From positions 62,001 through 126,000 of the forward strand of contig NADL03000739.1 of the NCBI GenBank assembly GCA_002205965.3: a stretch of 64,000 nucleotides of DNA, written 5' to 3'. Both the position numbers and the translations under genes were made by a program. Shown in pieces: positions 43,961 to 53,999 of this stretch. The notes beneath the pieces are model-generated. The model had not been told where the DNA came from. It saw nothing but the letters and a program-made list of their open reading frames with translations, and did not search any database. Numbering within the stretch: position 1 is the stretch's first letter; each line of letters opens with the position of its first letter. The stretch is from Kappaphycus alvarezii (lineage: Eukaryota > Rhodophyta > Florideophyceae > Gigartinales > Solieriaceae).

Positions 43961-45690
43961 ATTGCGGGGTTTTTGCCTTAACGACTTCGATTTTGAACTT
44001 TAAATAGGGTAACGTCCTCGCAAATTGTAATTTTCTTGTACAAAAAAATGTGAGGCAATGCTGCAGCTTTGAATTTGGATGCAACTAGGGCAATAACTAA
44101 AAATCTGCTTGATAAAATATCGGAACTGAATATGGAGGACGAAACGGATCACAAATAGAAAGACTTCTTTTTTGAAAAAGGAGGACCAAAATCCTCAGAG
44201 ATAAAATGGAAATGGAGATTTACAGTGAATTTGGAATTATAGGGGAAAATTCGTTTCATGGTTTTGTTCGTAAAAGGAAATTGGTTGGAAGGGTTGTTTT
44301 TGAAAACTCACAGGGAAGGAAAAGACAGAACTTTGTGGAGAGAAATGCTTTCTTACAGAGAGGACCTTTTTATAACAACACAGGGCTCGGGTATCGATGG
44401 CAGGGTCCCTTGCTTGAAGCCGGAGGTCACCACCGAGCAACTTGCTCTGGTCATCGTGGCGGTTAATCTTTTGTCTGCCATATCGGCAGTGTGTCAGATA
44501 ATCCCCAAAGATTCCGTTGTTAGCACCACCCAAGAGCGCACACCCCCCATCAATAAAACTAAAAGCAAACAAGATAGAAGATATATACGGAACACAAGAA
44601 AATTCATACATGGATTTGACGGGGGGAAGGGATGTCGACTCGGTATGTAGTGGTGCTGTGCGTTATGAGGAGAAGAGTGGAATCGTCTTGGTGCGACAGC
44701 AAGACTGTTTGGTTAGAGGGAAAGTGTAATTTGAAAGTATTGTGTATGTGTAGTGGCGTTGACGACAGGGTAGCGAGTATTGATGACTTATCACTGAATG
44801 ATGAGGGTAACGAAAATGATTGCGGTCAGGATAATGGTAGTGTGGATGTTGAGGAATGATGCTGCAGACATCCATGGAGTTTTTGGAGATGAGAGAGGGG
44901 AGATGCTAATTTAAAGAGAAGTGCATTTGGTTGATTAGAGAGAAAAAGAGGATGATATGTTATGATGATGGGTATTTGAGGATTGGCTGAAAATATGGTG
45001 TCTGTATAGAGGGTTTCGGCTGTGTTTAATATGATGGGGGTGGTTTGGAGGGTGAGTATGGATTCTGTTGACATGGAGGAAGGTTCGGGGGGGCGGATTC
45101 AGAGAGGTGAGATTAGTCCGTATGATTGAGGAAGACGGAAGGAATATGTGGTGAATGTGACAGAAGGGGTTTGGGGATTTTGGAGCCAGGGTGTTAAGTT
45201 GATAGATTGTGGGGGAGGACTTTGTGCATAGAAACTTCGTCATCAACGACTCGGATAACGTGCTTCTACAGAAATAGAAAATGTCAGCCTACCATTTCGT
45301 GTGTTTGATCTCAACCGTCTAAATTTGTCCATTTAACTGAGGTGCGTTCCGTCGCGTATGTACGCAATTTTCGAGTGAAAAGTGTACATGCGGTGGTGGC
45401 AGGAAATCTAAAGAATTTAGAAAGCATTGATATAGCTGCCAATAGCATACTGAAGTATAAAAGTTAAGTGCTTCTTTTGTACTCTTTTATTTTTATAATT
45501 AAGTTATGCAATCATTTTTAAAAAAGGTGTACTCCGTTTTGAGATATGTCCTACTGCTTTTAAAAATACGGCAAAAAATATTAGCAATTCTCGCTCAATT
45601 TAGTCTTGGAGCGAAATAAAGATAATAAAAAACCTCATTTCGTCTAAAAAGGGTACTGCCGGATAACATTAGACCGCCTCAATACTCTGA
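43961..45690. other. Mixed AT-rich/purine-rich tract
   Basis: From 44,660 to 45,250 the plus strand is purine- and G-rich, giving open Pro/Thr/His-rich minus frames that look like composition effects or gag-like debris. 45,260-45,690 is AT-rich without frames. Apart from the protease-like piece noted separately, nothing is recognised. Confidence 0.35.
44237..44611 (-). pseudogene. Possible retroelement aspartyl-protease fragment
   Basis: The minus frame has SFIDGGCALLGGANNGIFGD, then YLTHCRYGRQKINRHDDQ. The DGG...GIFGD layout recalls the protease-like segment of some copia-type elements of algae and stramenopiles. This rests on a weak pattern match and could be wrong. It lies 1.5 kb from the copia element on the same strand but is not continuous with it. 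Confidence 0.25.
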
Positions 45691-45699
45691 GCGAACCAA

Positions 45700-46112
45700 C
45701 TCGATCTCAACTGCAATCACCATAGGGCGCGGAAAGCCGCTTACCGAAGATGAAAAGGGGAAGATTTTGGCATTTTCACATGAAACATGGCTACCACCAA
45801 AGATCGCTATAGAAGTAAACAGAAGTGCGAGAGTCGTGCAAAACTTCCTCCGACTGAAGGAAAGTTACCGGAAAGTTTTCCCCTGGTAGGCAACTGAAAC
45901 TGTCCATCCTCGATAAACGCCGAATTACCCGAGAAACCAAATCATCCGTTAAGGGCTCAGGAGGAATCAAAGAGGGCTTTAAAATTGACTGCAGCACTCG
46001 CAATATCTGCAAATGCTTGCACGACTCCGAGTTTATGAGGTATAAAAAGATTAAGACTGCTCCCGCTATGAAACCGAGACATTTTGTGGCAAGGTGTAAC
46101 TGGGCACTCGAG
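45700..46112 (+). pseudogene. Tc1/mariner transposase N-terminal fragment
   Basis: The plus strand reads GRGKPLTEDEKGKILAFSHE, WLPPKIAIEVNRSARVVQNF, then after frame changes LSILDKRRITRETKSSVKGS and KKIKTAPAMKPRHFVARCNW. This is the paired helix-turn-helix DNA-binding domain of Tc1-type transposases up to the usual HK.AR...A motif. The catalytic DDE domain is missing: homology stops at about 46,112, where minus-strand copia sequence begins. Confidence 0.7.
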
Positions 46113-46437
46113 AAAAGTACGCTTCGGAACCAGTGTGTGTGTTGCACGGCGACGGTGCCGAGAATGTATTCTGCTCGCAGGTGGATAGTGCTTGAACGTG
46201 TTGCTTGATGGAGGCCCACGAGACTGGTGTGCAGTTGTAGAGGTGGACGTGGCCAGTGATTGATTTCCTGTCTTTTGCGTGCCCCGCATAATCATCGTCG
46301 GCGAATGTGGTGAATGGGTGTTTGGAGGTATGGGTGTGGGGGTTATAGAAAAGGCCTAGGTCTTTTGTTTCTTGGAGGTATCTGAGGAGGTGCTTGAGTA
46401 TAACCCAATGGATTTTGGTTGGTTGTGGGCTGCACAA
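46066..46437 (-). pseudogene. Copia RNase H domain
   Basis: The minus strand has LKHLLRYLQETKDLGLFY, FADDDYAGHAKDRKSITGHV, CTPVSWASIKQHVQALSTCE and, after a one-base shift, EYILGTVAVQHTHWFRSVLF. These are the standard copia RNase H blocks. It is cut off near 46,112 by the Tc1 fragment, so its last part is missing. Confidence 0.85.
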
Positions 46438-46695
46438 GTGAGACGATTGACTGTGAAGGTAATGTCGGGCGTGTGCAGTCTGCTATGGAGCGGAGTTCGT
46501 CTAGTACTGCTTTATATTGTTTGAGCTGGATAGGTATGCAAGTGTTGGTCGGACGGGGCCGTGGTATCGTGCTCCGTCAACTTGTGGAGATGCTTGTCCG
46601 ATGCAGTCTTGCATCTTCATCATTTTAAGGGCTTTGATTATGTAGCTCGATTGGCATACTTTGATGGCTCCTGTCGGTTTTCCTCAATCCGCTTA

Positions 46696-47390
46696 TCAGA
46701 GATAGGCGGCAGGAAAGCCGAGTCGTTTGACTTTGTCAGGGTACTTAACTGTGAGCGCTTTGTAAAGCCAATTAATTAGGCCTGTGTTAGAGGCGGTGAC
46801 AAAGAAGTCGTCTATGGTGAGGGCGAGGAGTGTTTGGGATTCTGGTGAATGATGTAGGTGGAATAGGAACGTGTCGTCTGGGCTTTGGGAGAATCCAATG
46901 AGTGTGAGCCATTCTTCGACTCCTATTAAGTAGTAGTATCCGACGGATGGGGTTCCATATAGGTTTTGATGAGTACACCGGCGGCACATTTTGGGTGTGC
47001 TAGGGTGCCGTCGAATCTTGGGTGTTGCCTGACGTAAACAGGTTGATTAAAGCCGTAATTTTCTTGGACGAATGCGGATTTGATGTCAAATTGTTGGATT
47101 GGCATGTTTTGTGCAGCCGCGATGAAGAGAAGGCCTTACTATGGCTTTTCGGCTGTGTGAGCGGTGGTGTGGTGCGGGTTGAAATGTATATTGGACACCA
47201 TTTTGTCGCTTCGTAAGGCACATCTTGCTTTGCGTTCGAGTAGGTCTCCGGTGGGGGTGCATTTGTATCGATGGTCATTAGGAGAGGAATGAGTTCGGTA
47301 CGGGGAGGTCGTTGATGTTGGGGATCCATTGATTGTTGTGGTCGTTGTCTAGGTTGGAGAGTACGGAGTTTTGGGCAGCTGCCCACTGTG
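46696..47390 (-). pseudogene. Copia reverse transcriptase
   Basis: The minus strand shows FDIKSAFVQEN near 47,060 (first palm Asp), LYGTPSVGYYYLIGVEEWLT, LIGFSQSPDDTFLFHLHH and LLALTIDDFFVTASN near 46,810. The usual YVDD box reads TIDD; the Asp pair is kept. At least two frame changes separate the pieces. Confidence 0.8.
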
Positions 47391-48870
47391 CTGAATCGGG
47401 GTACGATTGCGCTTGGCGGTGTGACGGGGAGTTGGGGTGGTAGGTCTGACTTTTTGGGGTGTAATGTGGGGTATGTGGGTCAGGAAGGCTGCAAAAGGTA
47501 TGAGATAGAGCGTGCGGACGGGATCTTGGTCGGGGTTGTATGGTATGAAGTCAAATGTGCGCATGCAATGAGTGGTAGCGGAGGTGAGGTTAAATACAAT
47601 GACGTCCCTCATTTCATTTGCGTGCAGGTACCGCGCGGGGAATGCGCGGGCATCCATTTTCTTGTTTTTGGCCTTATCGCGTTCTTGGTACGCAGTGCCG
47701 AATCTGCCGAATGGGTACAGCTTGAGAAGGTTGGGGTGGACCGTCTCAGGCTGTGTGTGGAAGTGCTTTGGTGATTTTGTGCCGCGTAATGTTATAATTG
47801 AATACGGCATCTCGCATAGCGTGCTCCCAGTACGTATTAGGTAGCTGGGAGTGGTAAAGTGCTGCGCGTGTGGCGGCTGTGAGTGTGACGAGGACTCGTT
47901 CCGCGATTGAGTTATGTTGCGGTGTAAATGGCACCCCTGGTTTTGTGTGATGCCATGTTGCGTGTTAATGGCTTGGGACGCCTTTCAGAGGTATTATTTT
48001 GAGTTGCCTATTGTTAATAGCTGCGGTGATTTGCCGTGAAGTGTTTAGGTGGCGTTGAGTGCATCGATGAGTGCGGTGAGGACGTGTTGGCGAGAGGGGG
48101 CGAAGTATGCCATTGTGTGTCGGGAGGCTATGTAAAACAATCGCGTAGGTGTTTTTCCTGGAGGGATCGCGGTGAATATGGACGTATACATCAGACGCGA
48201 GGGCAACGGCGATGGCGTACGTGTGTGTTGTAGCACGGTTGGGTTGGGGTTTGCGCTTGTCGTGGGCACAGCCGGTGCATGTGAGCTTGGGTGGGGGTCT
48301 TTTGAGGATATCTGGTATTTTGAGTAGGTTTTTTTGGCCATTTGTTGTAAAGTTGCTAGTTGAACATAGTTGAATGTGAGGTGCCAGGAGTGGAACTCTT
48401 TGTGGAGGCGGTTCTGGGGCGCTAATTTGTGGGGATTGATGTGAGGTGAAACGGTTGGACTGAGGGGGTGTCTCGGGGGAGGGATGACGGGAGCTCGTCT
48501 TGGTCGGACGGGACGGTGTGTTATGTTCGGTGGGTACGGTGGATTTTTTTGTATTTTTGGTTTTAGAGTTCTGAGTGGTGGGAACAGTACGGGACACTTG
48601 GGCTATGGGTGGTGAGAGTTGAAGAAGATAGCCGTTGCCTTTCCAGAGTGCGATTCCTAGGAGTCTAGAAAGGTTCCGTTTGTCTAAATGTGGGCTGTTT
48701 GAGTCTGAATGATAATTGGGCCATACGTGCAAGAGATGTCATGGGCTGAGAGTAGGTTCTTTTTGAAGGTGGGGCTGTATAACACTGGGAATTTGATGCT
48801 GTTACCGTCACTCTTTTCAGATGAAGCTGTGCCGCATGAGTTTGTTGGAAGAGGTGCCGTTAGCAATCTG
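47349..48870 (-). pseudogene. Copia protease end, gag-pre-integrase and integrase
   Basis: In minus-strand order: FPVLYSPTFKKNLLSAHDIS (48,780), the zinc-finger-like CTGCAHDKRKPQPNRATTH (about 48,270), the integrase block PFTPQHNSIAERVLVTLTAA with RAALYHSQLPNTYWEHAMRD (47,930-47,820), and a C-terminal region with LLKLYPFGRFGTAY and PARYLHANEMRDVIVFNL. Multiple stops and shifts. Confidence 0.75.
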
Positions 48871-49136
48871 GGGTGTCAGAGGTTAGTCTAGCTTGCGAAG
48901 GCGGGGGAAAGTGTGATGGATGTGTGTGGGGTGAGCTGCGGAATCCAGAAGGTACGTACAATTGCTTGCGTTTTGTGTTTGCTGTGTAGGGGCTGGATTG
49001 AGTGCCCCGGATAGGCGGCGGAGTTATTCTTCGTTCAGAAGCAGACCTCGGTAGCCACCGCGTTGGCGTTGGGTGGGTTGCGTTGGTGTCCTCTTCGGTC
49101 TCTAAGTCCTTGACCGCAGGGGCACCACGCTGCCTG

Positions 49137-49990
49137 TTACCCCCGTGCAGTATTGGTATTGAATACTTGCCAAATTTGGGCTAGTTGCCCTAGAGAGAGA
49201 TGATATGGGTGGTGCGAGTAGCGGTTGCCGTAGCGACCTCTGCCGCGGCCACGGTGCTGCCGCTGCTTGGTGCATCCCTGCGAGGGTTGAGGCTGTGGGG
49301 TGTATTTGGCGTCGAATTCCTGCACGTTGTGAAGAGCTGCGTGGAGCTCGTTAATCGAGGCGTGATAACGGGTGAATTCAGCCGTACGCACCAGGTTGGT
49401 GTACGCTGCGTGTTTGAGAAGTCCTTCGAGCATGAGCTGTGTGGTTGTGAGCTCGTTGGTAATGTCGGGGTATTCGCCCGCTATCATACGGCGCGTAGCG
49501 TCCAGTGTTTCTCGACGAATTATAGTATGTTGTCGCCTGGTTGAAGTTGAATGCTTTCAGCCTCTGCTCTGAGTGTGCGATGCACTATTTCATTGTTGTT
49601 AGTAAGAGCAGACTTGAAAGCGTTGAAGATCACTGCAGGCAGATTTGTGTAGGTGTCGGGAGGCAATAGCAGGATGACTTCGGTTTCGAGGCTAGCAATG
49701 ATGATGATTGCGCAGCTAGCGGCCGCTTTGGTGTAGTAGTTAAGGTCGGTGCCTGTGTAATTCGAGAGGTTGAAGTCGTCGGATAGGATAATTTATGCGT
49801 CGCATCGTGTTTTCAAAGTGTTAGTGATAGGGCATAGCGCCATACTGGGAAGGTGTGCGGCGTGAGGCGTGGAAGGGTTTCAGTGAATGTAAAGGTCGCT
49901 CGAAGTAGGTTGATCAGGGCGGTAATACCGTCTTGAGATTAGGATTGGGTGGGAGGCCCGCAGTCGGGCGGATAGGGGTCCATTGGTTGT
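49137..49990 (-). pseudogene. Copia Gag-like region
   Basis: The minus strand starts MDPYPPDCGPPTQS near 49,988. It later has TTQLMLEGLLKHAAYTNLV, ASINELHAALHNVQEF and an Arg/Gly-rich nucleic-acid-binding tail (RQHRGRGRGRYGNRY). Several stops occur. The position upstream of protease and the RG-rich tail support Gag. Confidence 0.55.
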
Positions 49991-50496
49991 TTTTCCTTTC
50001 TTCACAGGTCTTTTCAGATGTCGGAAGTTTCTCTGCAGTGGTGCCATTTTGCGCGTGTGTTAAGGGCTGAAAGATTGATGGAATGTTGCTTTTTTGTCAC
50101 GGGGTTTCTCGCGTTATCAAACCGTGGTGGATGGCGGAGCGAGGCTCAAATGCTAGTAACGGAGCAAGGCTTTGATGTTGGTGGAGATTGGAACGGAGCA
50201 AAGATCGACGTGGGGGTTAGTAGAGTTGATTCTGATCCTAGCTGTGGATGTTGCGAGGGCTCATGACCTGTTACCGTAGCAATGAACCTTGAACCCAACA
50301 ACGAAGACGGTGTCGTTGGGGGACGGCCTTTTATGTCCAAAGTATAAACTGCCTACAGGTAGAGGCTGTAATAGAGTCTTTGCTCCTGATGAAAAAGTTT
50401 AGGTCTAGCCTGTTTTTTGTCTACTTTCTATCGTCTTGTTAATAAATGTTTATATTTTCTTCCATGGTAAGAATCGAAGGATGCGATATCTCGAAG

Positions 50497-50533
50497 CATA
50501 CTGCTTACTCATGAAATCTAAGTAAGCAGTATG
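50497..50533. repeat. Perfect 13-bp inverted repeat (hairpin)
   Basis: CATACTGCTTACT (50,497-50,509) and AGTAAGCAGTATG (50,521-50,533) are perfect reverse complements around an 11-nt loop. It lies about 220 bp beyond the outer side of the copia element in AT-rich DNA. It might be a terminal-inverted-repeat footprint or a cruciform. Confidence 0.85.
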
Positions 50534-53500
50534 TGTTTGGCGTGTCAATAAACGCGCTTGGGGGTGCTTTTCTTTACTCCCTAGAATTTCTTCCCACAGC
50601 TGTGCTGACATCTCAAATTGCTTATATTTTTGGCCACCACTGTATAGTAATAATACTTTACTGCGTTAGTATTGGGGGTCCAGTGTATGTACCGACTATG
50701 TTGCTAGCTAAATGCTAACCGGGAGGTCCACGTCTGCCACGTGAACAGGTGTGCGAGATACGAAAGCGCTCGCCACAGACGACCATATCTTGTAGCTAAC
50801 AGGTCAAACTCCTTCCGCACCGGGGTGAGAAGGGAGTTAAAAAGGCCAGACTATTGTGTACATATTTCGTCAGATTCGACAAGAAATTCCAATTGTCATC
50901 GTGTTTCGTGCCCTTGGGTTTCAGAATGGTAAGGAGGCTATGAAGCATATGTGGTACGATTTTGATGACGTGGAGGTCATAACGTGGAGGTCATGATCGC
51001 TTTAATGCCATCGATCGAGGAAGAACAGGTTAGTCAGGAGCAAAGGGATGCGCTTGATTTCATAGGGTAGTGAGGTAACTCAGTTGCAGCTTCACAGGAT
51101 GCTTGAATCAAATACATTTATGATTAACTCCTTCTGGAGTTTGCTCAAAATGCCAGTATTCAAAGTGTAGCAGAATCAAGCAAGGAATATTCTCATGGCT
51201 TCATGGTGAGCAAAATGCCTCATGTTGCGCGAGGAAGACAGCCAGATGAAAAACTGTGACCTCCACGGGAATATGCGATTAGACCTTGCAGGGCCATTAC
51301 CTGCTGGATTGTTTCGGAAACGCATTTCCGAGCTTATGAAAGATGTTAAAGAGAACGCTCGGATAATCGTCAATTCTGGGGGGTATGAAGTAAGTATTAT
51401 TTTGCGTTTAATGGAGAGACTTAATTAGAGGCACATCGAACAACTTCGAGCGACCTTCCCGTCGAGATTGTTCAACATGACGATAGGGATTAACAAGAAT
51501 GTTCAAGAAGGGGAGATCAATCGGGGGTATCGTTCATCATGATTTTGTAGGTTAGGTTGCAGTGAGAGTTGAAGAAGAGGATGCCTAGGAGGAGATATCA
51601 AAGTGGTAATCATTGGCAAAAAAGATTGAATAGAATTGTAAATCCAGAGCAGAGGTGCAAAATAAGGTTATTTAACTACCGAAAGGGCGAATGAAAGTGC
51701 CAAAATCAATCAAATGTCGAGTCATCGGAAATTGGGAGTTTTGAGTCGATTCAAAAGCGGTGTTTGAAACGATTAAGAGTTTTGATGAGGTGGTGGATGG
51801 CAAGAATGGGAATGTTAGAGGAATGAGAGGTGTAATGAGCGTAGAGAACTTTAGTGTGTGAGTTTTAGGTTCCAGAAGGTCGTCTAGGAGATCTAAAATG
51901 CGAGCGATGAGGGCTTGTCTGAGGTGGCTTTCAGTGAGGGGATGATGAGAGTCGAAAAAACCGTATTGCCGTTTTCGCCAGGTGTATTGACCTTGGAAAG
52001 GTAGAAGGGGCTTTTAAATATGGCCCAGTAGAGGAAGGAAAGCATGTACCAGTATAGAAAGGACAGCATGTAGAGTGGGAAGCAGACTGCGAGAATTCTA
52101 ACGATAAGCACTAGGGAAAATCTAAACAGCCATAAAAAAACATCGATCTCTCATATAAATAGAATATGACACCCTAAATTAAGATGGGGGAAGAACTAAG
52201 TGAGGACATCAACTTCAGAAGCCGAAATGAGAGAAGCAGCTAATAGAGAAGACTCTGCCTTGTTAGAGATGAATAAGTTGCTTCGAGACCTAGACATCGA
52301 AATGATGGGTGCTGGGCGACACATGAATGTCATAGGTTGACACTGGGGAACTTTGAACTAATTTGAAAAGGTGCGGCAGAAGATACGCCTGAAATATGCG
52401 CGAAAGGGCTTGAGATCGTGGGGCAATGGGCACATTGTGATAACTGAGCAAACTGGAGCTCTCAATATCTTCATGAAGGAAAGAAGGAATATGTTAAGTT
52501 CTGGCGGTGAGATTGACCTGAATTAAAATTCAAAATCCTCCATTGTTTCGAACTTCTACCTCTAAGCCGCCTTTCACCTGTGTGACGTTGAAGAACTAGT
52601 CAAAGCTGATGAACATGCCCTGTGCCGACTTTGTCCCAAATTTTGCGACCACGAGCCCATTTCCACACCATGCATCTCGCTCGCCTACGTTCACTGCACC
52701 AGATCACGGATATTGGCCTCCTCTCCTACTATCGAGCTAATCGCCTTGTGTCAACCTTTCGACACCTACTCGCACAATATCTCCGCCTATTTACCCATTT
52801 CTTCTATATGACGCGCTCAGATATCTTATCAGAACTTCCGACTGGACGCTAAATGGCTCGCAAACTGGAGATCTAGCCCCTCTCCTACACGTCCAGCGCC
52901 TAAAAATCTCGCCGCCCGCGGTCTGTCACAGTTCTTGGCCGCTTTCCGACCCCTTCACTTCCCTGGCTTTCCAAGGCCATCCTCAGCGCTTGGAACTCTG
53001 GTGGTTGCTTCACTGGTTCCTATATTCTCGCTCCCTTCAATTTTACTACGGAATGACGCATGCTTTCTGGTGATGACATGGTCTTTACGCTCCGTATCCT
53101 TCGCAAATGAACCTTCGACCCCATCACTTTCGTTCTGTACTCAGCGTGACAACTCCCTTCCTGCGCCCCCTCTTATAGTAGCCACCACATATGTCAGGAT
53201 ATCTCTATATACAAACCATACTACCTCTTTTTAGCTGCGCCCGGTCCGCTCCGGTAGCTCCTCAACATCATAGCCCATGGGAGACTCCTTATTGATGCAA
53301 TCAATAAATTTTCAACCCAACAACTGATTGCAGGACGCATGCATTCTGGAATCTGATTGAATTAAAGTTTGCTGTTGCCAGCGCACTAGAGTACAATTGG
53401 CTGAATTCAGCGCACTGGCGACAGAAAACTCTAATTATTCGAATGGTACAGCATCCAGAACTGGCGTGTCGCAGGTTCTCACAGACGTTTCCGTTTGTAG
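50534..53500. other. AT-rich tract (part 2)
   Basis: No conserved gene recognised. An imperfect 24-bp tandem repeat at about 52,028-52,075 encodes YMLSFLYW twice on the minus strand. A pyrimidine-rich, less AT-rich block at 52,600-53,260 has broken plus-strand frames (LCRLCPKFCDHEP, LQFYYGMTHAFW) that read like an old protein but could not be assigned. Confidence 0.35.
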
Positions 53501-53539
53501 CAATTGCGTCTTCGTCTCATCTCAGACGACAAAATACCT

Positions 53540-53990
53540 TATTAAATGAGATAGAAAGCCGACCAAGGCTCGACAGATTCATGACACTCATTGGTGTATA
53601 ATTTGCCCTACTCAGATTCCGGAAGGACAAGCTTGTGGTTTCGTCGATAAATTTTCATTGATGGTGTGCGTATCAGTCGGATCGCTAGCGGCACCATGCA
53701 GTGTGGACTTTATAGATGGTACTAATTTGCATAGCTCTTCCAAAAGGAAGTGGACACAGAGATACGTATAACTTTCATATGCAGCGAAATTGTCTCAAGT
53801 TTCAAGCGAGAAGTGTTCCAAACGGACTTATCTTCAATATTTTCGGTCCAATAGAGGGTCGCTCCCATGTACTGACAGTGTTTAGAAGGTCTAAAACGAC
53901 GAATGACTTAGTAATATCATTGTTAATTGCGTGTTGGTATTTATACATACATGAGAAGCCTGCTTATGCTACGAGCATTTTAACATAGTA
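53540..53990 (+). pseudogene. Second PIF/Harbinger transposase remnant
   Basis: The plus strand has DFIDGT near 53,708, then after a frame change RNCLKFQARSVPNGLIFNIF and GPIEGRSHVLTVFRRS. This is the core of the Harbinger DDE domain between the first two catalytic Asp. The second motif (normally RRHD) reads RSHV, so that Asp is lost. The sequence differs from the Harbinger copy at 3,094-3,973, so it is a separate lineage. Confidence 0.75.
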
Positions 53991-53999
53991 TATAACGGC

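Larger units (their letters stand above)
46112..50275 (-). mobile_element. Ty1/copia retrotransposon, broken, minus strand
   Basis: Gag, protease/integrase, reverse transcriptase and RNase H occur in copia order (integrase before RT) from about 49,990 down to 46,112. The element is G-rich on the plus strand and stands out from its AT-rich surroundings. A possible tRNA-Met-type primer-binding site is GGGCTCATGACCTGTTACC on the plus strand at 50,257-50,275 (weak). No matching pair of LTRs was found by eye. Frameshifts and stops occur in every domain. Confidence 0.8.

Noticed and set aside
46112-50350. Long terminal repeats of the copia element
   Set aside because: I looked for shared sequence between 45,200-46,100 and 50,000-50,500 and found none; the 3' side is replaced by Tc1 sequence.
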